The notes under the pieces were generated by a model that was not told the DNA's origin, made no database searches, and saw only the letters and a program-made list of their open reading frames with translations. Below, piece after piece: positions 1 to 5,114 of a DNA stretch of 5,114 bases. Source of the stretch: an uncultured Acidimicrobiia bacterium (GTDB lineage: Bacteria; Actinomycetota; Acidimicrobiia; Spongiisociales; JAENVV01). The stretch lies in the NCBI GenBank assembly GCA_905480085.1, contig CAJQPD010000381.1, forward strand, positions 1-5,114, in the 5' to 3' direction. The number at the start of each line of letters is the position of its first letter. Within the stretch, counting starts at the first letter, position 1. A program made the translations under genes and the position numbers.

Positions 1-43
1 TATTCATCTTCCAGTTTCCAACTATAAGACCTTTACGAGCCAT
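1..43 (-). CDS. tpiA: Triosephosphate isomerase, N-terminal fragment (first 14 codons; runs off the window)
   Basis: TpiA interconverts dihydroxyacetone phosphate and glyceraldehyde 3-phosphate in cytoplasmic glycolysis and gluconeogenesis. Reading the minus strand from an ATG at 43-41 gives MARKGLIVGNWKMN. The GNWKMN stretch (residues 9-14) is the family's N-terminal signature; its Asn (residue 10) and Lys (residue 12) are the substrate-binding and catalytic residues at the end of the first beta strand. The start lies inside pgk in another frame, so the genes overlap by 11 bases (33-43), and a purine-rich ribosome binding site lies 8 bases upstream. pgk-tpiA order is standard in Actinobacteria, which supports the call despite the short length. 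The rest of the gene, about 240 further codons in a typical family member, lies beyond base 1. I see no sign that it is broken within the visible part. Confidence 0.9.
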   Translation of the reverse strand, partial: MARKGLIVGNWKMN

Positions 44-1220
44 CGACCCATCTCTCCAGTGCAGCTATTCCCGGTAAAACCTTGCCTTCTAGAAGCTCCA
101 GGCCGGCGCCACCGCCTGTTGAAAGGTGGCTGGGTGCATCTTCGAGGCCCAACTGACGCAAAGCAGCCACCGAGTCTCCACCCCCGACGACGGTGAAGCC
201 CTGATGTCCAACCAGGGCACGAGCAACCTGTTCGGTCCCGTGACTGAACGCTTCCCATTCGAAGACGCCCATGGGACCATTCCAAAAAACTGATCCAGAC
301 CCAGCGATCACCCTGGCAAACTCCGTTGCGGTGGTCGGGCCGATGTCTAGACCGATTTGGTCGTCGGGAAGCCGATTGCGAGCCACCACCTCGTGGTTGG
401 TGTCTTCGGCGAAGCTGTCACCAACGACGATATCGCTTGGTGTGACGACCCGATCGCCATACGGCCCCCTGAGGACCTGGGCGACTTCGTCTTCCATGCC
501 CTCCTCAAACAACGAATTACCAATCTCGAACCCTTCGGCGGCCAGCAAGGTGAAACACATGCCACCCCCGATGAGCATCATGTCCACCTTGGGAAGAAGT
601 GCCTTTATGACGCCCAGTTTGTCGGAAACCTTGGCGCCACCAAGCACGACGGTGAACGGCCGGGGCGGGTCCTCGAGCAGCGTCGAAAAAGCTTGCAGTT
701 CACTGACCAGCAAAGGTCCGGCCACCGAAAGGACATGTTCGGCGATACCGGTAGTAGACGCATGAGCTCGATGCGCGGTACCGAACGCATCATTGACAAA
801 CAGGTCACAGAGTGAGGCCAGCCCGGCTGCAAGGACTGGATCATTGGACGTCTCGCCATCATCGAACCTGGTGTTCTCCAGGGCCAGTACAGAGCCCGGC
901 GGCGCGGCGTTGATGGCTCGCTCGATGTCAGGCCCGTACAGCCCATTCAGCTGGATGATTTCAAACCCGCCCAGTTCACCGAGACGGACAGATACGGGAG
1001 CAAGCGAAAAGGCTGGATCAACTCCCACGGGACGACCAAGGTGACTCGCCAACACGACCCGGGCACCTTGCGCTCGAAGCCGTTCGATGGTTGGCAGGCT
1101 CGCCCTCAGGCGGAAATCGTCTCCCACGATGCCATCGGTCAACGGCACGTTCAGGTCGGAACGAACCAGCGTCGTTTGGCCGGCGACATCGACGTCTTCG
1201 ATAGTTAGATAGCGTTTCAT
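33..1220 (-). CDS. pgk: Phosphoglycerate kinase
   Basis: Pgk transfers the phosphate of 1,3-bisphosphoglycerate to ADP, the first ATP-forming step of glycolysis, in the cytoplasm. The 395-residue product has the usual full length. Visible motifs are the substrate-binding SDLNVP (21-26), SHLGRP (59-64), ENTRFDDGE (115-123), FVNDAFGTAHRAHAS (141-155), the hinge-region GGAKVSDKL (194-202), GGGM (218-221), the nucleotide-domain FWNGPMGVFE (312-321), GGGDS (346-350) and the terminal STGGGAGLELLEGK (367-380). Most homologues I recall have Ser where this last motif has its final Gly (373). I chose the ATG at 1220. A TTG one codon upstream (1223) is open but lies a single base from the AGGAG ribosome binding site. 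The ATG overlaps the yvcK stop by one base (TGATG). The 3' end overlaps tpiA by 11 bases. The gap gene that normally precedes pgk is absent here. Confidence 0.98.
   Translation of the reverse strand: MKRYLTIEDVDVAGQTTLVRSDLNVPLTDGIVGDDFRLRASLPTIERLRAQGARVVLASHLGRPVGVDPAFSLAPVSVRLGELGGFEIIQLNGLYGPDIERAINAAPPGSVLALENTRFDDGETSNDPVLAAGLASLCDLFVNDAFGTAHRAHASTTGIAEHVLSVAGPLLVSELQAFSTLLEDPPRPFTVVLGGAKVSDKLGVIKALLPKVDMMLIGGGMCFTLLAAEGFEIGNSLFEEGMEDEVAQVLRGPYGDRVVTPSDIVVGDSFAEDTNHEVVARNRLPDDQIGLDIGPTTATEFARVIAGSGSVFWNGPMGVFEWEAFSHGTEQVARALVGHQGFTVVGGGDSVAALRQLGLEDAPSHLSTGGGAGLELLEGKVLPGIAALERWVDGS
52..57 (-). promoter_or_regulatory. Ribosome binding site for tpiA, inside pgk
   Basis: The minus strand reads GGAGAG here, 8 bases before the ATG at 43. 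It is a good Shine-Dalgarno match at good spacing, embedded in the last codons of pgk. It fixes the tpiA start and implies that tpiA is translated from the same message as pgk, probably with translational coupling. Confidence 0.6.
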
Positions 1221-2188
1221 CAAGCTCCTATCAACTGCGCCAATTCAAACCCCAGCTTGATGGAATCGTGCTGGGGCCATTCGGCCGCCTGATCGCAGAG
1301 ATCGCATGCAACGACGTCCCATCCCTCGATGCTCGATTCGTCAGCCGTAACCTGGGCAAGTCCCAAGGGAACCCTAATCGGTCCCGTATGAGCCAAAACC
1401 GACCCGGTAACTTCCAAACCCCCGACTTTGCGCAGAGCAGCTACGTGGGCTGCAGCGTCAAGCCCGAGCGTTTCGGCGTTCTGCGTCACCAGATTGAGCA
1501 CAAACACAATTTGGGCCGTCGAACGGTTGATCGCCTCGGCCACACCGGGGACGACGAGATTCGAGATGAGAGACGTGAACAGCGACCCGGGAGCGAGAAC
1601 AATCTGATCGGCGTCGACGATGGCATCGAGGACGGCCGGGTTCACGTGGGCCGAACCAGGTCGGACTTCGATCCGGCGGATAGTTCCCGGGGCAGTTGCG
1701 ATCGCCACCTGCCCGGAAACCGGCCCACGATCGGTGTCAGCCCACAACTCCAGGGGTTCTTCGGACACAGGATGGACCCGACCGTTCGCCCCCAACAGCT
1801 CACCGCACAAGTTGAGAGCATGAACAAACCCTCCGGCGATGTCCGATAGGGCGGCCAACATGAGGTTGCCAAGCGAGTGACCGGCGATGTCTCCGCTGTC
1901 GAAGCGGTATCCAAGTAGTTCGCCCCAGATGGACGGTTCGGGACTGAGAGCCAGCAGACATCGGCGGATGTCTCCTGGCGGCGGGATTCCCAGCGGACCG
2001 GCCAGCCTGCCAGACGACCCACCGTCGTCAGCGACGGTCACCACCGCGTCGATCTGGCTGGCGTAGGCCTGGATGGCGATGAGAGCCTGAGCGAGTCCGT
2101 GGCCGCCACCGATCGCCACCACTTTCGGGCCGCCTGCGGTGAGGCCGAGCAATTGCATCTCGGTCTGAGCTTCGGGTTCGAACGTCAT
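1220..2188 (-). CDS. yvcK: YvcK/GlmR family gluconeogenesis and cell-wall precursor regulator
   Basis: This is a member of the YvcK family (UPF0052, CofD-like fold; GlmR in Bacillus, CuvA in mycobacteria). Homologues bind UDP-GlcNAc, affect growth on gluconeogenic carbon and influence supply of peptidoglycan precursors. The 322 residues are a normal length. Visible motifs are GGGHGL (27-32), the nucleotide-sugar binding loop in its actinobacterial form, VTVADDGGSSGRL (50-62), PPGDIRRCL (70-78), HSLGNL (104-109), LAPGSLFTSL (198-207) and LVTQNAET (233-240). In the last motif NA replaces the PG I recall from most homologues (TQPGET). There is no signal peptide or membrane segment, so it should be cytoplasmic. 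The ATG overlaps the rapZ stop by four bases (ATGA), indicating coupling; the ribosome binding site is weak. A second Met at residue 11 is a possible later start, but the overlap favours the first. The gene ends directly on pgk, where whiA would be expected. Confidence 0.95.
   Translation of the reverse strand: MTFEPEAQTEMQLLGLTAGGPKVVAIGGGHGLAQALIAIQAYASQIDAVVTVADDGGSSGRLAGPLGIPPPGDIRRCLLALSPEPSIWGELLGYRFDSGDIAGHSLGNLMLAALSDIAGGFVHALNLCGELLGANGRVHPVSEEPLELWADTDRGPVSGQVAIATAPGTIRRIEVRPGSAHVNPAVLDAIVDADQIVLAPGSLFTSLISNLVVPGVAEAINRSTAQIVFVLNLVTQNAETLGLDAAAHVAALRKVGGLEVTGSVLAHTGPIRVPLGLAQVTADESSIEGWDVVACDLCDQAAEWPQHDSIKLGFELAQLIGA
1225..1229 (-). promoter_or_regulatory. Ribosome binding site for pgk, inside the end of yvcK
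   Basis: The minus strand reads AGGAG here, 4 bases before the ATG at 1220 but only 1 base before the alternative in-frame TTG at 1223. The spacing is short for the ATG and unworkable for the TTG, so it favours the ATG start. Confidence 0.55.
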
Positions 2189-3045
2189 TTATCTTTGTCC
2201 CGGTGGTGCACCGACACGGCGATGTCGGGCTGTTCTATTCGTCGAGCCAACTCTTCGGCAATCGCCACCGACCGATGCCTCCCACCTGTACAACCGATGC
2301 CTATCGACAAGAACGACTTCCCTTCCGCCTCATAGCGAGGGAGAAGAAACTCCAACATGGCGGCGGCGTCGGTCAAGAACCGTTCGGCGTCCTCATTGCC
2401 AAGGACGAAGTCGCGGACCGGCTGATCGGTCCCTCGCAGCGGCCGCAACTCTTCGTCCCAATGCGGGTTGGGAAGGAAACGAACATCAAAGACAAGATCG
2501 GCATCTCGCGGGCTCCCGTTCTTGAAACCAAACGACCTGACCGAGACCCGCATGTCGCGTTGCCAGGAGGCGGTTTGGAACTCGGCCTCGAGACGCCGAC
2601 GAAGGTCATGCACCGAGTAATCAGTCGTATCGACGACGACATCAGCCCAGGCGCGAAGTTCGCCAGTCAGTTCGCGTTCGGCTTCGACGCACTCAGCGAT
2701 CGTGTCCCGCCCCATCGGATGAGGCCGCCGGCTTTCCTCATACCGCCGGACCAGGACCTGATCGTCGGTATCAAGAAACATAACCACGACCGACGCACCC
2801 TGCCCGCGCAGGTTATAGATGGGGACCCGGATGTCGTCGATGGTATTCCCGTCGCGCAGGTCCAGGACTAGCCCGAGAAAGTCGTGACGTTCCGGGACCT
2901 GTTTATGGCGGATCAGATCCGGGATGAGGGCAGGGGGAAGATTGTCGATGACCGAATAGCCCAGATCCTCAAGGGTCTTGGCGCTCGTCGATTTACCGGC
3001 CCCTGACATGCCGGTGACAACTACAACCTGCGGACGTTGCTCCAC
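2185..3045 (-). CDS. rapZ: RapZ/YvcJ family nucleotide-binding regulator (RNase adapter)
   Basis: RapZ proteins join a P-loop kinase-like N-terminal domain to a C-terminal domain that in E. coli senses glucosamine-6-phosphate and binds small RNAs to control GlmS. Gram-positive relatives (YvcJ) hydrolyse nucleotides, and their role is less clear. The 286-residue product is full length. It shows a Walker A loop, GMSGAGKST (12-20), DNLPP (34-38), LDLRD (61-65), a Walker-B-like VVVMFLDTDD (86-95) followed by LVRRYEESRRPHP (98-110), SFGFKNG (171-177), FDVRFLPNPHW (186-196) and the hallmark GCTGGRHRSV (251-260). The start is GTG: an in-frame TGA lies nine codons upstream with no other start between, and a purine-rich ribosome binding site sits 5 bases before it. 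The stop overlaps yvcK by four bases. Whether this homologue acts through small RNAs cannot be told from sequence. Confidence 0.96.
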   Translation of the reverse strand: MEQRPQVVVVTGMSGAGKSTSAKTLEDLGYSVIDNLPPALIPDLIRHKQVPERHDFLGLVLDLRDGNTIDDIRVPIYNLRGQGASVVVMFLDTDDQVLVRRYEESRRPHPMGRDTIAECVEAERELTGELRAWADVVVDTTDYSVHDLRRRLEAEFQTASWQRDMRVSVRSFGFKNGSPRDADLVFDVRFLPNPHWDEELRPLRGTDQPVRDFVLGNEDAERFLTDAAAMLEFLLPRYEAEGKSFLSIGIGCTGGRHRSVAIAEELARRIEQPDIAVSVHHRDKDK

Positions 3046-3050
3046 AGAAA

Positions 3051-3058
3051 CCCTTCCC
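3051..3058 (-). promoter_or_regulatory. Ribosome binding site supporting the GTG start of rapZ
   Basis: The minus strand reads GGGAAGGG, ending 5 bases before the GTG at 3045. With the in-frame TGA further upstream, it decides the start. It is the strongest-looking ribosome binding site in the window, consistent with rapZ being the only complete gene here not coupled by close contact to the gene before it. Confidence 0.6.
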
Positions 3059-3082
3059 TTCGGTGTCTCTCATCGTAATCGT

Positions 3083-3103
3083 CCGGTTGACCGATCACCG
3101 GTC
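3083..3103 (-). other. uvrC-rapZ intergenic gap with small, mutually exclusive inverted repeats
   Basis: The 77-base gap (3046-3122) is the only real non-coding space in the window. It contains two short perfect inverted repeats that share bases: CCGGT/ACCGG (3083-3087 with 3097-3101) and GACCG/CGGTC (3089-3093 with 3099-3103, 5-base loop). Neither is followed by a T-tract in the direction of transcription, so they do not look like an intrinsic terminator. A TACGAT hexamer on the minus strand (3072-3077) resembles a -10 box, but no good -35 box is seen. The gap may hold a weak internal promoter or RNA structure, or nothing of note. Confidence 0.25.
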
Positions 3104-3122
3104 GCGTCGCCGCAGATCCGGA

Positions 3123-4946
3123 TTATCCATGAAGAGCATCGAACACGTCACGGGCGACGGCGGCCGGTACGACCTCTGATAGTTGGCCGATCGAGGCCTC
3201 CCGAAGCCGTTTGAGGCTGCCAAACGTACGCAGCAGAGCTTTCTTTCTTGTCGGACCGACTCCTACCACCTCGTCGAGAACCGAGTCGACCATCCGCTTG
3301 CCTCGCAACGAGCGGTGGTACGTGATGGCGAACCGGTGCGCTTCGTCACGGACCCGTTGGAGGAGATAAAGGGCGGGTTCGTCACGGGGAATTCGCACGG
3401 GCTCCGAGCTACCCGGCAGATAAACCTCTTCCATTCGTTTGGCAAGCCCGGCCACCGGGATATCGAGGCCGAGTTCGGCCAGAACTTTGACGGCCCGCCC
3501 CAACTGCCCGAGTCCACCATCGATGAGTAATAGCCCCGGTGGATAGGCGAATTTGCCGCGTTCTTCGGTCGGCAACTCACGCTCGATGAGATAGGCCGTG
3601 AAACGGCGCCGGAGGACTTCCTCCATCGAAGCGAAGTCGTCTTGTTGTTCAACCGTTTTGATCTTGAAGCGCCGATAGTCCGAGCGTCGAGGGAGCCCAT
3701 CTTCGAGAACCACCATCGAGGCCACGGTGTTGCGGCCCTGCAACGTGGAGATATCAAAACATTCGATGCGCAGCGGAGCAGCCGGCAAATTCAGCGCCAC
3801 CTGGAGTGAGTTAATGGCCTTGGCCCTGGCGTTGGGATCGGACTGACGCTTGAGACGGTGGCGGCCAAGTTGCTCGCGGGCGTTGATATGAGCCGTTTCG
3901 AGCAGTTTGCGCTTGCCTCCCCGCTGCGGGACTCGCAGTTCAACGGGGCCGCCGCGACGCTCCGTCAGCCAGGCGGTCCACAGATCGGGGTCATCTGGCA
4001 AGCCGTCGAGGATGATCAAGTTCGGGGGGTCCTCCTCACCGTATCGCTCGCGCAGCAGGTTGCCGGTGAGTTCTTCTGGAGACACGTCTTCGACCTTGTC
4101 GATTATCTGACCAAACCGCCCGACCACCTTCCCCCGTCTGACGATCAAGACGAACACCGACGCCTCGAGGTCTTCATCGGCGATCGCCAGCACATCGAAA
4201 TCTTCCGGGCGCTCGCTGGCGATTTCTTGACGCTCGATCGCTCGTTGCAGGTCACGCAGTTGGTCGCGATATCGCCCCGCCTGCTCATACAACTGCTGAT
4301 CCGAGGCGTTGATCATGGCACTGCGTACCCGTCGGAGGATGGTGTCCGAGTCACCGTTGAGAAACCCCGCCAGACCATCAACCAACTCCTGGTAGTCATC
4401 CGCATCGATCGCTCCAACACACGGAGCCGAACACTTCTCGATATCAGCGAGGAGGCAAGGGCGCCCCCGGGATTGGTGGACCCGGAACTTCGAATCCGAA
4501 CACGTCCGGATCGGGAAGGCTTTCAACAACAGATCAAGCGTGTTTCGGATCGCGTACGCGTGGGCGTACGGCCCGAAATGCTGATCGCCTCTACGTTTCT
4601 TGCCGCGCCGTACCTTGGCCGCCGGCCACTCGTCGCGCCGGGTGATCGTGAGATGCGGAAACGATTTGTCGTCTCTGAGTCGGATATTGAACCGCGGCTT
4701 GTATTTCTGGACAAGGTTGAACTCGAGCATGAGCGCTTCGACTTCGTTGGCGGCAATGATGAAGTCCAGGGATTCTGCTTCGGACACCATCATCCGGGTG
4801 CGGGCGGCGAGATCTTTGGAGAAGTAATTGAGGACCCGCTTGCGCAGAGACTTGGCCTTGCCGACATACAAGACCTGACCGTGACTGTCACGAAACATGT
4901 AGACGCCAGGGGCATCCGGGATTTCGGCAGTGGGGGGCCGACGCAT
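3123..4946 (-). CDS. uvrC: UvrABC excinuclease subunit C
   Basis: UvrC makes both incisions around a DNA lesion during nucleotide excision repair after UvrA-UvrB have loaded. The 607-residue product is complete. The N-terminal GIY-YIG nuclease (about 9-88) has GVY (14-16), YVG (27-29) and, by alignment from memory with Thermotoga UvrC, catalytic Tyr27, Arg37, Glu75 and Asn87. Four cysteines (149, 164, 172, 176) match those reported to hold an iron-sulfur cluster in E. coli UvrC. A UvrB-interacting UVR motif lies at about 203-238. The RNase H-like domain that makes the 5' cut carries ECFDIS (395-400, Asp398), LLIDGG (473-478, Asp476) and DEAHRFA (534-540, His537), the DDH triad. Helix-hairpin-helix DNA-binding repeats occupy about 555-607 (VGVGPTRKKALL at 561-572). 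The ATG lies 9 bases after the upstream methyltransferase stop with only a weak ribosome binding site (AGTAGG), so translation may be coupled. Confidence 0.98.
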   Translation of the reverse strand: MRRPPTAEIPDAPGVYMFRDSHGQVLYVGKAKSLRKRVLNYFSKDLAARTRMMVSEAESLDFIIAANEVEALMLEFNLVQKYKPRFNIRLRDDKSFPHLTITRRDEWPAAKVRRGKKRRGDQHFGPYAHAYAIRNTLDLLLKAFPIRTCSDSKFRVHQSRGRPCLLADIEKCSAPCVGAIDADDYQELVDGLAGFLNGDSDTILRRVRSAMINASDQQLYEQAGRYRDQLRDLQRAIERQEIASERPEDFDVLAIADEDLEASVFVLIVRRGKVVGRFGQIIDKVEDVSPEELTGNLLRERYGEEDPPNLIILDGLPDDPDLWTAWLTERRGGPVELRVPQRGGKRKLLETAHINAREQLGRHRLKRQSDPNARAKAINSLQVALNLPAAPLRIECFDISTLQGRNTVASMVVLEDGLPRRSDYRRFKIKTVEQQDDFASMEEVLRRRFTAYLIERELPTEERGKFAYPPGLLLIDGGLGQLGRAVKVLAELGLDIPVAGLAKRMEEVYLPGSSEPVRIPRDEPALYLLQRVRDEAHRFAITYHRSLRGKRMVDSVLDEVVGVGPTRKKALLRTFGSLKRLREASIGQLSEVVPAAVARDVFDALHG

Positions 4947-4955
4947 ATCAGAAGC

Positions 4956-5114
4956 CTACTGGCGAGCCCAGCGAACGCCGATGAGGCGCGGGAGTCCCGC
5001 ATCGGGCAAGCCACCGGGTTCAAATGGCACTTCTCGCAACTCACTCAAGGAAAACCCAGCTTTTGCTGCGGTGGTGAGGAACTCGCCGATCGGCCTGTGC
5101 AGAAAGGTTACGGG
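4956..5114 (-). CDS. Probable class I SAM-dependent methyltransferase, C-terminal fragment
   Basis: An open frame enters the window at 5114 and ends at a TAG (4956-4958), giving 52 residues with no stop. It contains FLHRPIGEFL (4-13) and AAKAGFSLSEL (16-26), then a Pro/Gly-rich loop and a closing LPRLIGVRWARQ (41-52). An HRP motif, an amphipathic helix, AGF, a charged strand and a final hydrophobic strand near the C-terminus are typical of Methyltransf_11/25-type small-molecule methyltransferases. The SAM-binding loop lies outside the window, so substrate and exact family are unknown. It ends 9 bases before uvrC in the same direction and is probably cotranscribed with it. The call rests on pattern recognition of the tail only. 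That it is a real coding end is well supported by the spacing and by the protein-like composition; the methyltransferase label is less certain. Confidence 0.6.
   Translation of the reverse strand, partial: PVTFLHRPIGEFLTTAAKAGFSLSELREVPFEPGGLPDAGLPRLIGVRWARQ

Noticed and set aside
22..285. Minus-strand 87-codon ORF across the pgk-tpiA junction
   Set aside because: It occupies the third frame through pgk and the tpiA start. The two real frames have unmistakable signatures and this one has none.
271..815. Two overlapping plus-strand ORFs (164 and 152 codons) opposite pgk
   Set aside because: Both are antisense to a perfectly conserved pgk and overlap each other in different frames; neither resembles a known protein.
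1221..1223. TTG as the pgk start codon (one codon earlier than the ATG)
   Set aside because: It would sit one base from the AGGAG ribosome binding site, and the following codon is an ATG that gives the expected N-terminus MKRYL.
1268..1849. Plus-strand ORF of 193 codons opposite yvcK
   Set aside because: Antisense shadow of yvcK. It is rich in Arg, Gly and Pro with no domain pattern and no convincing ribosome binding site context.
2203..2871. Plus-strand ORF of 222 codons opposite rapZ
   Set aside because: It lies wholly antisense to rapZ, whose full set of family motifs is intact. The predicted protein has no recognisable motif and the composition of a shadow frame in GC-rich sequence.
3083..3103. 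Intrinsic terminator after uvrC
   Set aside because: The inverted repeats have only 5-bp stems and no T-rich run follows on the minus strand, so there is no terminator signature.
4790..5044. Minus-strand 84-codon ORF across the uvrC start and the methyltransferase end
   Set aside because: It conflicts with the uvrC frame and with the methyltransferase tail frame, which both read as normal proteins. The Cys/Ser/Pro-rich product looks like a shadow.

Overview
The window is a compact, housekeeping piece of a bacterial chromosome. Every gene I can support lies on the minus strand, so the cluster is transcribed from right (5114) to left (1). In transcription order it holds: the last 52 codons of a probable SAM-dependent methyltransferase, uvrC, rapZ, yvcK (also called glmR), pgk, and the first 14 codons of tpiA. 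The genes are joined by overlaps or short gaps. The longest non-coding stretch is 77 bases, between uvrC and rapZ, and I see no convincing terminator or strong promoter. This suggests one operon, or at least heavy read-through.

The order uvrC-rapZ-yvcK followed by glycolytic genes is the classic actinobacterial arrangement, where it normally continues whiA-gap-pgk-tpiA. The GGGHGL form of the YvcK nucleotide-binding loop and the actinobacterial look of UvrC, Pgk and TpiA fit that phylum. The moderately high GC and details of Pgk make me think of Acidimicrobiia or a related early-branching actinobacterial lineage. That assignment is inference from memory of these families, not a computed placement.

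Region by region: 5114-4956 is the C-terminal end of the methyltransferase. 4946-3123 is uvrC, the nuclease subunit of nucleotide excision repair. 3045-2185 is rapZ, a P-loop regulator with the RNA- and sugar-sensing C-terminal domain of its family. 2188-1220 is yvcK/glmR, linked in other bacteria to control of UDP-GlcNAc precursor supply. 1220-33 is pgk, and 43-1 is the start of tpiA, a reading frame too short to appear in an ordinary ORF search and nested over the end of pgk. Functionally the cluster combines DNA repair, a pair of regulators placed between central carbon and cell-wall precursor metabolism, and two consecutive lower-glycolysis enzymes.

The main oddity is what is missing. whiA and gap, which usually sit between yvcK and pgk, are absent, and the two flanking genes are fused by a one-base stop/start overlap (TGATG). 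I see no mobile element, CRISPR array, RNA gene or novel defence-like system. The rest of the window is ordinary.
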